Source of the DNA: Intestinibacter bartlettii
Lineage (GTDB): Bacteria > Bacillota > Clostridia > Peptostreptococcales > Peptostreptococcaceae
Length of the DNA: 64,000 bases
Reading direction: 5' to 3' (one strand)
NCBI RefSeq assembly: GCF_000154445.1
Contig: NZ_DS499569.1
The notes below the pieces were generated by a model that was given only the letters and a program-made list of their open reading frames with translations, had not been told where the DNA came from and did no database searches. The translations under genes were made by a program, and so were the position numbers. This document shows positions 27,405-37,118 of the stretch, piece after piece (positions within the stretch are counted from its first letter, which is position 1; the number at the start of each line of letters is the position of its first letter).

Positions 27405-29246
27405 TTACCAATACCAATGAGGTACTAACATTGCATCTGGTCTTATTCCAACTAATATATTAAATGGATATACTGCCCTATCTACTTTTTTCTTTGGAAG
27501 ATATTTTCTCGGTATCATAACAGTTGAGAAAAATACATCTCTTCCATTTGTCATATCATATGGAAGTTTTATCCCAAATGCACGCTCAACTTCTGACTCT
27601 AATATATATACAATTTGTTTAAGTGTGTTATTTTCTTGTCTTCTTCCTCTTAAATCAGCAAGTTGGTTTGCTATATTGTCTAATTCTTTCATATTTTCCG
27701 CATCATTATAATATTTATCAAAACTATAAACTATACATGCAGGAAGATCTAAAATCCCCCACTTATAAAGTTTCTCATTTGCAATTACGATTGCACCTAG
27801 TGCATGTTTACCATGTTCAAAAAATTCAGCTTGCATATTATACATATTTAGAAGTTCATCTTCTTCATCATACCACATCTTCTTTAGCTTAATATAATCT
27901 TTATCTTGCATAACAAAATTACTTTCATTTGCTTCTTTATTACTTTTATTGTCCCCTATATCGCTAGCTTGATTATTTTCTTCATTAACCACGCTATTAT
28001 TTTGATTTTTATGTTCTTTTTGAGTTTGTCCATATTCTGATATTTTTTGAATTTTTAATTCCTCTAAAAACTCGTTTACACTTCTCGCTATATCTACTAT
28101 ATCTGAACATTTATCAACTAAATATACACCTACATCCTCTATATTGATATCTCTAGGCTCTACATTTTTTAATAGGTTTATAATTTTTTTAGAATTGATT
28201 TTTCTATCATCGTATTTTACAAGCGTTTTATTTGAATTTATTTCAAATCCTAAAGTATATAATTTTTTATGACTTTTATATGTAAAATAAGGATATTCCC
28301 CTTCAAATCCACTTTGTTTTAATACAGGTATAACTTGGCTATCTATGTAATTTCTGATTGATATTGAGTAATCAGTTTCCAAAGTCTTAGTTGGATTTTT
28401 AAAATCTTTACATGCCTTTTTAACTTCTAAAGTAAAGTCTGCATATACCTTGTACAGTGGTTTATAATAATAACATTTTTCTTGGTATTTTTTTATCTTC
28501 TTTTGAAATTCATCAAAATTAAAATTCTTCGTATTTTTAGTATTTTTATCTAGCTCATGTTGAATTTCTATATATTCTTCTATTATATTTTTAATTTCAT
28601 CTATTTCTTGGATTTTTCCAGCATATGATTCTGTTGCTTTTAAAGCTTGCTCTAAGAATTCTATTTTTTCATAATTATTATCGTATTTAAGGAATAAATC
28701 ATAAATACTACAAATAGATTCCATATCATATGTTTCATCATCTTGTGCTGAGTTTAATATTGCAATTAACATAGCATACTTTAGAAGATTTTTTTCAATA
28801 TCATTAAGATTTTCATCTCCTAATAAAGCATGTTTTGATAAAAGATTCCTAGCTTGTTTAACACCTAATCTAACTCTATAATTGTCTATATTCTCATCTT
28901 CTGAAATCTTTATTTGGCTATAATCATAAAATTCAATATTAAAATCTATATCTTCGCAAAATGCAGTTATTTTCTGACTTCCCTTTTTACTGCCTATAAA
29001 TGAAGATATTAAATATCCATTCGGCACTTCCTTTATTTGTATAAATGATGATGTTGATAATTCATTTACAAATTCCTTTAAACTTTCATCTATATTTTGT
29101 GTTGCATTTTTTAATTTTAATTCAATATTTGCAAATTTATCTAATTTTAAATTCAATATTCCCGCTTCATTATCTAAAGAAATATTTATATAGTTTTTAT
29201 AAGTATTTCCTATTTTATTAATTATTTTTTTATGAGTTTTATTCAT
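27405..29246 (-). CDS. Large hypothetical protein, unrecognised
   Basis: This is a soluble 613-residue protein. A TTG further upstream opens the frame, but GGGAGG places the start at ATG 29246. Residues about 1-280 alternate beta-rich and helical segments, and about 400-440 is an Asn/Glu/Lys-rich linker. The C-terminal part (about 440-613) is better ordered and Trp/Tyr-rich, with MWYDEEDELLNMYNMQAEFF and RDVFFSTVMIPRKYLPKK, and ends PDAMLVPHWYW. There is no signal peptide, membrane helix or catalytic motif that I recognise. It has its own terminator downstream. Neighbours give no functional clue. Confidence 0.6.
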   Translation of the reverse strand: MNKTHKKIINKIGNTYKNYINISLDNEAGILNLKLDKFANIELKLKNATQNIDESLKEFVNELSTSSFIQIKEVPNGYLISSFIGSKKGSQKITAFCEDIDFNIEFYDYSQIKISEDENIDNYRVRLGVKQARNLLSKHALLGDENLNDIEKNLLKYAMLIAILNSAQDDETYDMESICSIYDLFLKYDNNYEKIEFLEQALKATESYAGKIQEIDEIKNIIEEYIEIQHELDKNTKNTKNFNFDEFQKKIKKYQEKCYYYKPLYKVYADFTLEVKKACKDFKNPTKTLETDYSISIRNYIDSQVIPVLKQSGFEGEYPYFTYKSHKKLYTLGFEINSNKTLVKYDDRKINSKKIINLLKNVEPRDINIEDVGVYLVDKCSDIVDIARSVNEFLEELKIQKISEYGQTQKEHKNQNNSVVNEENNQASDIGDNKSNKEANESNFVMQDKDYIKLKKMWYDEEDELLNMYNMQAEFFEHGKHALGAIVIANEKLYKWGILDLPACIVYSFDKYYNDAENMKELDNIANQLADLRGRRQENNTLKQIVYILESEVERAFGIKLPYDMTNGRDVFFSTVMIPRKYLPKKKVDRAVYPFNILVGIRPDAMLVPHWYW

Positions 29247-29414
29247 AATACCTCCCAATTATGTGTTTATGTATATAAAATTATAATATATTTAAAAAAA
29301 TTTATATATATTATTATGCAAAATATGTAAAGATTTTTCAAACTCACTTTCGATTTAAACTCTATTATTATATAATTATAATACAAAAGAAATATATTAC
29401 AGGGGGGACATAAA

Positions 29415-29792
29415 ATGGAAAACGGATTAATGAACAGCCACATGATGGGATTTACAGATGTTAGGGGGTTAAATATATTAGAAGATGCAATCGCTAAACA
29501 TCCTAATGAAACTTATAAAAATATAGATATTCAAAAAAGTTTAGATCAATATGATTTATTTAGAAAAGAAGCTAATTTTGATGAAATATACGGCGATTCA
29601 GATAGAACAATGGATTTAGGAAATAATAAAATATTACATATATTTGAGGGGCGTAAATTCGAACTTGCTCTATTTGATAAAAATGATGTTGCAATAGCTG
29701 CTGCTACTATATTTGGTGGTGGTTTCAAAACTTATGTAGATGATAAACAAACAGAAGAAATATTTGTAGTTCAAGCAATAGAACTTAAATAG
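29415..29792 (+). CDS. Small hypothetical protein upstream of a HAD phosphatase
   Basis: This 125-residue soluble protein with a strong AGGGGGG ribosome binding site contains FTDVRGLNILEDAIAKHPNE and, near its end, AIAAATIFGGGFKTYVDD. No family is recognised. It lies 40 bp before a HAD-type phosphatase on the same strand, so the two are probably cotranscribed and end at the hairpin at 30654-30681. Confidence 0.6.
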   Translation: MENGLMNSHMMGFTDVRGLNILEDAIAKHPNETYKNIDIQKSLDQYDLFRKEANFDEIYGDSDRTMDLGNNKILHIFEGRKFELALFDKNDVAIAAATIFGGGFKTYVDDKQTEEIFVVQAIELK

Positions 29793-29832
29793 GTAATTTA
29801 AAATACAATTTTTTATATTGGGAGGATAATTC

Positions 29833-30618
29833 ATGGAGAACAAAAACTTTAGAAAAAGATATTTCTTCTTTGATATCGATGGGACTCTTGCTGTTGGTAA
29901 TCCAGGAAGATATATTCCAAAATCAGCTAAAGATGCAATTGAAAAACTTGAAAGTCAAGGTCATTTCTGCGCAATCGCTACTGGAAGAAGTCAAGCTATG
30001 GCATTTGATTATTGCCAAGAAATTGGATTTAAAAATATGGTCAGCGATGGTGGCAATGGCATAACTATAGATAACAAATTAATAAAAATAGATCCTCTAG
30101 AAAGAGAAAGTGTAGTTAAATTATTAAAAGAATGTGATGAAAAAGGATTTACTTGGGCTATTTCATATGACAATTCAAAAGTTAGATATACTAAATCACC
30201 TAAATTTGTAGAAGATACAAAAGACACTTATATGAAGACAATTGTAGATGAAAGTCTTGATTTAGATAAAATTGATATTATCTACAAGTCATATATAGCT
30301 TGTACAGTAGAAAATGAAGGCCAGATAGAAAACTTACAAAATGTCCCTTTCGCACGTTATCAAGACACTTATGTCTTTGTAGAACCCGATGATAAATCAG
30401 TAGGCATAAAAAGTATCTTAGACTATTACCACGCTCCATATGAAGATGCTGTTGTATTTGGTGATAATAAAAATGATTTAAAGATGTTTAGAGATGAGTG
30501 GACTTCTATAGCTATGGGAAATGCTATTGATGAATTAAAAGAAAGAGCAACATTTGTAACAAAAGATGCTGTAGACGATGGTATTGCTTATGCGTGTAAA
30601 CATTTTAATTGGATATAA
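29833..30618 (+). CDS. HAD superfamily hydrolase (Cof-type)
   Basis: This is a 261-residue Cof/IIB haloacid-dehalogenase phosphatase. Motif I is FFDIDGTLA (about 12-20), motif II ATGRS (about 54-58), a C2-type cap lies in the middle, and motif IV is VVFGDNKNDLKMF (about 207-219) with the Mg2+-binding Asp pair. Such enzymes dephosphorylate sugar phosphates or cofactor phosphates such as FMN and PLP; the substrate is not predictable. It has a GGGAGG ribosome binding site. Confidence 0.9.
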   Translation: MENKNFRKRYFFFDIDGTLAVGNPGRYIPKSAKDAIEKLESQGHFCAIATGRSQAMAFDYCQEIGFKNMVSDGGNGITIDNKLIKIDPLERESVVKLLKECDEKGFTWAISYDNSKVRYTKSPKFVEDTKDTYMKTIVDESLDLDKIDIIYKSYIACTVENEGQIENLQNVPFARYQDTYVFVEPDDKSVGIKSILDYYHAPYEDAVVFGDNKNDLKMFRDEWTSIAMGNAIDELKERATFVTKDAVDDGIAYACKHFNWI

Positions 30619-30653
30619 TTTTAATACTTATTTAAATATATTATTTTAAATAA

Positions 30654-30681
30654 AAATGGCGAACCAAAAGGTTCGCCATTT
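30654..30681. terminator. Bidirectional terminator
   Basis: AAATGGCGAACC (30654-30665) and GGTTCGCCATTT (30670-30681) form a perfect 12-bp stem with an AAAA loop, between the convergent HAD and nifJ genes. Confidence 0.92.
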
Positions 30682-30750
30682 CTTTATTTAATAATCAACT
30701 ATTTTAACAAACTAGCCAATTATAATTTTTAATTTATCTTAGACATAATC

Positions 30751-33700
30751 TTATTGATTAGCTAATCTCTTATAGCTTTCTAATCTATCTTTAGAAGATT
30801 GTTCAGCCATAGTGAATAATTCTTCAGCTTGTTCTGGGAATTGTTTAGCTATAGAAGCGTATCTTACTTGTCCCATTATGAAATCTCTGAAGCTTTCAGT
30901 TGGTTCTTTAGAATCTAATGTGAATGGATTCTTACCTTCTGCTTTAAGTTCAGGATTATGTCTGTATAAATGCCAGTATCCAGATTTAACTGCATCTGCT
31001 TCGTTTTGTATAGTTTTACCCATACCACATTTTAATCCGTGGTTGATACATGGAGCGTAGCATATGATTAGAGATGGTCCATCATAAGCTTCTGCTTCAA
31101 CTATAGCTTTAACGAATTGATTGTAGTCAGCACCGATAGCAACTTGAGCAACATATACGTTACCATAAGACATAGCCATCATACCTAAATCTTTCTTTCT
31201 AGATCTCTTACCAGCAGCAGCGAATTTAGCCATTGCAGCAAGTGGAGTAGCTTTTGAAGATTGACCACCAGTATTTGAGTAAACTTCTGTATCGAATACT
31301 AATACATTTACATCTTCACCAGAAGCTAATACATGGTCAACACCACCGTAACCGATGTCATAAGCCCAACCGTCACCACCAAGGATCCATTGAGATCTCT
31401 TAACTAGGTAGTCTTTTCTAGATTTTATACTTTCAACTAAAGCTTTAGCTTCATCACTTTCTGGTTTAGCAGTTTCTAATAATTCAAGAACTGCTTTAGA
31501 AGCTTCTACAGAAGCAGCACTATCTTCTTTAGCATCTATCCAAGCGTTTAATACTCTTGTACAGTCTTCACAGCCACAAGCATCTATTAAAGCTTTCATA
31601 TCATCTTCTAATTTATTTCTCATTTGTTTAACTGCAAGTCTCATACCTAAACCATATTCAGCATTATCTTCGAATAAAGAGTTTGCCCAAGATGGACCTT
31701 TACCTTCATGGTTGCAAGTATATGGAGTTGAAGGAGCAGAACCACCCCAAATTGATGAACAACCAGTAGCATTAGCTATCATCATTCTATCTCCGAATAA
31801 TTGAGTTACTAATTTGATGTATGGAGTTTCTCCACATCCTGCACAAGCACCAGAGAACTCGATAAGTGGTTGTCTAAATTGGCTACCTTTTACAGTTTTA
31901 ACGTTCATTAAGTCACCTTTTGGAGCAACTTTCTTAGTATCAACTGCAAATGCCCAGTTTTCAACTTCTTTTTCTTGAGTGTCTAATGGTTCCATTACTA
32001 ATGCTTTTTCTTTAGCTGGACAAACGTCAGCACAGTTTCCACATCCAGTACAGTCCATTGTACTAACTTGCATTCTGTATTTTAATCCTTTTACTTCTTT
32101 ACCTTTAGCATCAACAGCTACGAATGCTTCTGGAGCTGCAGCTAATTCTTCTTCAGTTACAAGAACTGGTCTTATACATGCATGTGGACAAACAAATGAA
32201 CATCTATTACATTGTATACAGTTTTCTGGTTTCCATTCTGGAACATTAACTGCTATACCACGTTTTTCATATGCTGCTGTACCACATGGGAATGTACCAT
32301 CTTCGTATCCTAGGAATGTAGATACTGGAAGGTCATTACCTTTTTGAGCAACCATAGGTCTTAATATATCTTTTATGAATGCTGGTTCATCTACTTCTGG
32401 TTTTTCAGCCTCAACTGCTTCAGCCCAAGAAGCTGGAACATCAACTTTTACTAATGAATCTATACCTGCATCAACTGCTTTGTAGTTCATATTTACTATA
32501 GCTTCACCTTTTTTACCATAAGCTTTAACTATAGATTCTTTTAAGTATTTAACAGCATCTTCTACTGGTATTATGTCAGCTAGTTTGAAGAAAGCAGCTT
32601 GACATATCATGTTTATTCTGTTTCCTAAACCTATTTCTTGTCCTATTTTAACAGCGTTTAATGTATAGAATTGTATATCATTTTTAGCGATATATTGTTT
32701 CATTTCAGCTGGTAAATGTTCTTCTAATCCTTCAGCGTCCCATATAGTATTTAATACGAAAGTTCCGCCTTTTCTAAGTCCTTTTAATAAATCATATTTG
32801 TAAACATATGATTGGTTGTGACAAGCTATATAATCAGCTTCATCTAATAAGTAAGTTGATCTGATTGGAGTATCACCAAATCTTAAGTGAGACATAGTTA
32901 TACCACCAGATTTTTTAGAGTCATAATCAAAGTATGCTTGAGCATATTTGTCAGTATGGTCACCTATAATTTTTATAGCTTGTTTATTAGCTCCAACAGT
33001 ACCATCAGATCCTAATCCCCAGAATTTACATCTTACAGTACCTTTTGCAGATATTTTTATTGGTTCTGCAGCTGGAAGTGAAGTGTTAGTTACGTCATCA
33101 ACTATACCTATAGTAAATCCGTTAGCTGGTTCTTCTAAGTTTAAGTTTTCAAATACTGCATTTAAATCAGTAGGTGTAGTATCTTTAGAACCTAATCCAT
33201 ATCTACCACCAACTATTACTGGAGCATTTTCGACACCTTTGTATATATTGCATATATCTAAGTATAATGGTTCTCCTAATGAACCTGGTTCTTTAGTTCT
33301 ATCTAAAACTGCTATTTTTTCTACAGTTTTTGGCATAGCAGCTAAGAAATGTTTTTTAGAGAATGGTCTGTAAAGGTGAACTTTAACAACCCCTAATTTT
33401 TCTCCTTTAGCATTTAAGTAGTCTATTGTTTCTTCTAAAGCTTCTGTAACAGAACCCATAGCAACTACTACGTGTTTAGCATCTTCTGCTCCATAGTAAT
33501 CGAATAAGTTATGTTTTCTTCCTGTTAATTCACTAACTTTAGCCATATTTCTTTCTACTATGTCTATCATGTTGTCATAGTATTTATTTGAAACTTCTCT
33601 TGTTTGGAAGTAAATATCTGGGTTTTGAGCAGTACCACGAGTAACTGGGTGGTTTGGAGATAATGATTTATCTCTGAATGCTTGAACTGCATCCATGTCT

Positions 33701-34284
33701 AATAATTGTGCATATTCTTCATTTTCCATTAATTCAACTTTTTGTATTTCGTGTGAAGTTCTAAATCCATCGAAGAAATGTAAGAATGGTAAAGAACCTT
33801 CTATAGCAGACATATGAGCTACTGGAGCTATGTCAGCAACTTCTTGAACAGAACCTGAACATAGTAAACATGCACCAGTTTGTCTACATGCCATAACATC
33901 TTGATGGTCACCGAATATTGATAAAGCTTGAGATGCTATTGCACGAGCTGTAACGTGGAATACACCTGGTAATAATTCTCCTGCCACTTTATACATGTTA
34001 GGTATCATTAATAATAGCCCTTGAGATGCAGTAAATGTTGAAGTTAAAGCACCTGCTTGTAATGATCCATGGAATGCACCAGCAGCACCTGCTTCTGATT
34101 GCATTTCAACAACGTTAACTTGTTGTCCAAATACATTTTTTCTTCCTTGTGAAGCCCATTCATCAACTAATTCAGCCATAGTTGAAGAAGGAGTTATTGG
34201 ATATATAGCAGCAACATCAGTAAATGCATAAGCAACATGAGCAGCAGCTGTATTTCCATCTACAGTTTTCATAAATTTAGCCAT
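30751..34284 (-). CDS. nifJ: Pyruvate:ferredoxin (flavodoxin) oxidoreductase
   Basis: This single-chain homodimeric PFOR of 1177 residues oxidises pyruvate to acetyl-CoA and CO2 and reduces ferredoxin. In order: domain I with YPITPSSTMAELVDEW (about 29-44), the CoA/gamma domain, the 2x[4Fe-4S] ferredoxin domain with CIQCNRCSFVCP and CTGCGNCADVCP (about 690-770), a proximal-cluster region with GACAGCGETPY, and the TPP domain with GGDGWAYDIGYGG and NTGGQSSKATP. The AAGGAGGAAG ribosome binding site is excellent. The gene is probably highly expressed. Upstream is an unusually long AT-rich leader with hairpins. Confidence 0.97.
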   Translation of the reverse strand: MAKFMKTVDGNTAAAHVAYAFTDVAAIYPITPSSTMAELVDEWASQGRKNVFGQQVNVVEMQSEAGAAGAFHGSLQAGALTSTFTASQGLLLMIPNMYKVAGELLPGVFHVTARAIASQALSIFGDHQDVMACRQTGACLLCSGSVQEVADIAPVAHMSAIEGSLPFLHFFDGFRTSHEIQKVELMENEEYAQLLDMDAVQAFRDKSLSPNHPVTRGTAQNPDIYFQTREVSNKYYDNMIDIVERNMAKVSELTGRKHNLFDYYGAEDAKHVVVAMGSVTEALEETIDYLNAKGEKLGVVKVHLYRPFSKKHFLAAMPKTVEKIAVLDRTKEPGSLGEPLYLDICNIYKGVENAPVIVGGRYGLGSKDTTPTDLNAVFENLNLEEPANGFTIGIVDDVTNTSLPAAEPIKISAKGTVRCKFWGLGSDGTVGANKQAIKIIGDHTDKYAQAYFDYDSKKSGGITMSHLRFGDTPIRSTYLLDEADYIACHNQSYVYKYDLLKGLRKGGTFVLNTIWDAEGLEEHLPAEMKQYIAKNDIQFYTLNAVKIGQEIGLGNRINMICQAAFFKLADIIPVEDAVKYLKESIVKAYGKKGEAIVNMNYKAVDAGIDSLVKVDVPASWAEAVEAEKPEVDEPAFIKDILRPMVAQKGNDLPVSTFLGYEDGTFPCGTAAYEKRGIAVNVPEWKPENCIQCNRCSFVCPHACIRPVLVTEEELAAAPEAFVAVDAKGKEVKGLKYRMQVSTMDCTGCGNCADVCPAKEKALVMEPLDTQEKEVENWAFAVDTKKVAPKGDLMNVKTVKGSQFRQPLIEFSGACAGCGETPYIKLVTQLFGDRMMIANATGCSSIWGGSAPSTPYTCNHEGKGPSWANSLFEDNAEYGLGMRLAVKQMRNKLEDDMKALIDACGCEDCTRVLNAWIDAKEDSAASVEASKAVLELLETAKPESDEAKALVESIKSRKDYLVKRSQWILGGDGWAYDIGYGGVDHVLASGEDVNVLVFDTEVYSNTGGQSSKATPLAAMAKFAAAGKRSRKKDLGMMAMSYGNVYVAQVAIGADYNQFVKAIVEAEAYDGPSLIICYAPCINHGLKCGMGKTIQNEADAVKSGYWHLYRHNPELKAEGKNPFTLDSKEPTESFRDFIMGQVRYASIAKQFPEQAEELFTMAEQSSKDRLESYKRLANQ

Positions 34285-34780
34285 TTTATTACTTCCTCCT
34301 TATAAATAAGTAAATATTATTAACTTAAGTTTGCTATTATAATACTGTCCATTTTTTAATAACGCATAGAAAATTATATACCTTTTAAATATTTTATAAA
34401 TATAATTTTAATCTGTGCGTTTTTAGCACTTGACACAGTAAGTGCGATAATTTTCAAAGAAATCTACATCTATAAGGTTATTTATAATAAAGATTTCTTT
34501 ATAAATGTTTAAGAATTATAAACATTCATCAATTATTAAAATTCTACATCAATTGTCAAATTCCTTCTATTTTTTTTATAAAAATTAAATATTAAAGTTT
34601 TATATAAAAATACTTGTTTTTCTATATCAATTTATATTTTTTTCTTATTTTTATCTAAAAAAATATAAGTTTAAATTATTTTTCTTTTCTATATTATATT
34701 TTTTATATAAATTAAATAATTCAAATATATTTTCTTTTAATGAAAATATAAACAGATGTTTTTTTTTATCATTTCACTAA
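34285..34780 (-). promoter_or_regulatory. Long nifJ upstream region with promoter-like boxes and hairpins
   Basis: No reading frame is credible here. On the minus strand TTGACA lies at 34562-34557 with an AATAAT-like -10 after 16 bp, giving a leader of about 240 bases before nifJ. The leader contains GCACTT/AAGTGC (34426-34431 and 34440-34445), AAAGAAATCT/AGATTTCTTT (34456-34465 and 34491-34500) and AATGTTTA/TAAACATT (34504-34511 and 34519-34526). These could be operator sites or leader RNA structure. No classical Rex or cre box was found. Confidence 0.45.
34487..34502. repeat. Repeated 16-bp palindrome, copy 1 (nifJ upstream)
   Basis: The inverted repeat ATAAAGA-TT-TCTTTAT is embedded in a 20-bp stretch (34486-34505) that recurs exactly at 46294-46313. 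It lies about 200 bp upstream of the nifJ start. Confidence 0.55.
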
Positions 34781-35051
34781 TTGACAATTTTTATAGTTTT
34801 TTATTTATAATTCATAAATATTTTTTCATTTTTAAGCTTTTTTATAATATGTATATTTTTATAATAAATAGTAAATCCTATTCACTTTATTGAAAAAATA
34901 TAAAATAATTATAATTTTTATAATAATTTTAAACATTTTTTGGAAATATAAACCTAATCGCAATTATTATGTTAGCACATCTAGTAAAATTTTTAAAGCG
35001 TTATTGAATCTTTCTTATTTTTTTTAGTAAATTAAGGAAATTAACTAAAAA
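34781..35051 (+). other. Remaining AT-rich gap with a possible plus-strand promoter
   Basis: TTGACA (34781-34786) and TATAAT (34806-34811) are 19 bp apart on the plus strand. The following 240 bp have no reading frame and end at the terminator at 35052-35088, so a small RNA is conceivable. Otherwise I see only AT-rich sequence. Confidence 0.3.
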
Positions 35052-35088
35052 AATAAGAAGTGTATACTATATACATACACTTCTTATT
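35052..35088. terminator. Terminator after pduL
   Basis: AATAAGAAGTGTAT (35052-35065) pairs perfectly with ATACACTTCTTATT (35075-35088). The minus strand has seven T immediately after, and the plus strand is also T-rich. Confidence 0.9.
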
Positions 35089-35121
35089 ACTTTTTTAATC
35101 ATAAATTTTTAAAAAAATTAA

Positions 35122-35685
35122 TTATTTTATTAATTCTACTAAGTCTCCGTTTTTAACGCCAGCTGCATTTCCTTCTTCTATATCAACGTGCATTTCTAAT
35201 GCAAATTTTTCACTAGCTCTAACTAATACGTTATGGAAAGTTAATCCTCTTAATCCTTCAGTTTTAACGCTTACTACATCTTTATCTTTTACACCGAATT
35301 TTTCAGCATCTTCAAGACTCATATGTATATGTCTAGCTGCAACTATTATACCTTTTTCACATTCAACTTCACCTTTTGGTCCTACTAATTTGAATGCTGG
35401 AGTTCCTTCAACATCTCCTGATTGTCTAACTGGAACTGCTAAACCTAATCCTCTAGCGTCTGCTAAAGAAACTTCTACTTGAGATTCTGGTCTAACTGGT
35501 CCTAAAACTCTCATTGTTTGTTGACCTTTTGGTCCTACAACTGTAACTTTTTCTTCACATGCATATTGTCCTGGTTGAGATAATGGTTTGAAAGGAGTTA
35601 ATTGATATCCTTCTCCGAATAAAGCGTCAACATCAGCTTGACTTAAATGTACGTGTTTATTTGATAATGCTATTGGTAATTTCAT
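35122..35685 (-). CDS. pduL: Phosphate acyltransferase PduL-type (phosphotransacetylase)
   Basis: This 187-residue PduL-family enzyme exchanges CoA and phosphate between acyl-CoA and acyl-phosphate, unrelated in fold to Pta/Ptb. The metal-binding His motifs are SNKHVHLS (about 8-15) and ARHIHMS (about 117-123), with later conserved HVDIEEGNAAG (about 166-176). There is no N-terminal encapsulation peptide, and no microcompartment genes are nearby, so it is a cytosolic house-keeping version. Next to PFOR it would convert acetyl-CoA to acetyl-phosphate for ATP by an acetate kinase encoded elsewhere. Confidence 0.92.
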   Translation of the reverse strand: MKLPIALSNKHVHLSQADVDALFGEGYQLTPFKPLSQPGQYACEEKVTVVGPKGQQTMRVLGPVRPESQVEVSLADARGLGLAVPVRQSGDVEGTPAFKLVGPKGEVECEKGIIVAARHIHMSLEDAEKFGVKDKDVVSVKTEGLRGLTFHNVLVRASEKFALEMHVDIEEGNAAGVKNGDLVELIK

Positions 35686-35858
35686 AATAAAAACCTCCTG
35701 AAATATAGTTTAATTTTAATAACCGCAATTAAATTATATCTAAAATTTATAATAAAATCAATTGTTATAATATATTAGGATATTTTATATTATAAATTAT
35801 TCACTTTATTTATTAAAAAGCTTACTTTTTTTTTCAAAATTTTATTATGTATTTTCCT

Positions 35859-37118
35859 CTATTTAGTTAAATCTTTTAATAAATTGAAATATCCTGGGAA
35901 AGATATATTTATACAATTAGTATCATCAAGCATAACTCTAGAATCACTAATTAAATCTGCTATTGAAAAAGACATAGCTATTCTATGATCTTTAAATGTT
36001 TCTATTGTAGCACCATGAAGTTTAGTTTTTCCTTTTATAATCATTCCATCTTCTAGTTCTTCTATATCTGCTCCCATTTTCTTTAAGTTATCCACAACAG
36101 TTTTTATTCTATTGCTTTCTTTTACTTTTAATTCTTGAGCATCTTTTATTATAGTTGTACCTTCAGCTTGTGTAGCTAAAACAGCTATTACTGGTATTTC
36201 ATCTATTAATCTCGGAATTATTGTTTTATCGATTGTTGTAGCAGTTAAATCTTTAGAGTATCTTACAAGTAAATCACCTACTTTTTCTCCTCCTACTACT
36301 CTCTCATCAATTATTTCTATATTTCCATTCATATTTTTAATTACATCAATTATTCCAGTTCTTGTTTCATTTAATCCAACATTTTTAATTAAAACCTCAG
36401 AACCCTCGCTTATTAAAGCACCCACTATTATAAATGCCGCAGAAGATATATCTCCAGGAACATAAATATCTTGGTTAAATAATTCATCTACTGGGTTTAC
36501 AATTATATCTAGACCGTTTTCTTTTATATCAGCCCCAAATGCTTTTAACATAATTTCTGTATGGTTTCTAGATTTAACTTTTTCACGTATTATACTTTGC
36601 CCATCAGCATATAAACTAGCAAGTATTATTGCTGACTTAACTTGAGCTGATGCTACTGGCATTTTATAGTCTATACTATGTAAATGACCACCTCTAACTG
36701 TTATAGGTGTAAAATTGGCATCATCTTTTCCTGTTATGTCGCATCCCATCATTCTAAGTGGGTCTGTAACTCTTTTCATAGGTCTTTTGCCTATTGATTC
36801 ATCTCCTATTAAAGTAGATTCAAAATCATTTCCTGCAAGTATACCCATAATTAATCTTATAGTTGTTCCTGAGTTTCCAACATCAAGTATATCAGTCGGT
36901 GGTTTTAACCCCCTAATTCCATTTCCTTTTATAAAAACATCCTTACCTGCTATTTCTATATCTACACCCATTTTTCTAAAGCAAGAAACTGTACTTAGAC
37001 AATCTTGTCCCATTAAGAAGTTACTTACTTTGTTGTTTCCTTTTGATATTGCAGAAAACATTATAGATCTATGTGATATTGATTTATCCCCTATTAATTC
37101 AAAAGTTCCTCTAAGCAT
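35859..37118 (-). CDS. aroA: 3-phosphoshikimate 1-carboxyvinyltransferase (EPSP synthase)
   Basis: AroA condenses shikimate-3-phosphate with PEP. Of 419 residues, DKSISHRSIMF (about 12-22), LDVGNSGTTIRLIMGILAG (about 78-96), VASAQVKSAIILASL (about 154-168) and KVKESNRI (about 329-336) are diagnostic. It begins inside the last codons of aroB (8-bp overlap, with AGGAGTG as ribosome binding site), which is translational coupling. It is the last gene of the operon. Confidence 0.96.
   Translation of the reverse strand: MLRGTFELIGDKSISHRSIMFSAISKGNNKVSNFLMGQDCLSTVSCFRKMGVDIEIAGKDVFIKGNGIRGLKPPTDILDVGNSGTTIRLIMGILAGNDFESTLIGDESIGKRPMKRVTDPLRMMGCDITGKDDANFTPITVRGGHLHSIDYKMPVASAQVKSAIILASLYADGQSIIREKVKSRNHTEIMLKAFGADIKENGLDIIVNPVDELFNQDIYVPGDISSAAFIIVGALISEGSEVLIKNVGLNETRTGIIDVIKNMNGNIEIIDERVVGGEKVGDLLVRYSKDLTATTIDKTIIPRLIDEIPVIAVLATQAEGTTIIKDAQELKVKESNRIKTVVDNLKKMGADIEELEDGMIIKGKTKLHGATIETFKDHRIAMSFSIADLISDSRVMLDDTNCINISFPGYFNLLKDLTK

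Noticed and set aside
30812..33373. Several long reading frames opposite nifJ
   Set aside because: They are shadows of the codon-biased nifJ gene and have no ribosome binding sites.
34430..34451. TTGACA followed by GATAAT on the plus strand in the nifJ upstream region
   Set aside because: The spacing is only 10 bp, so it is not a SigA promoter.
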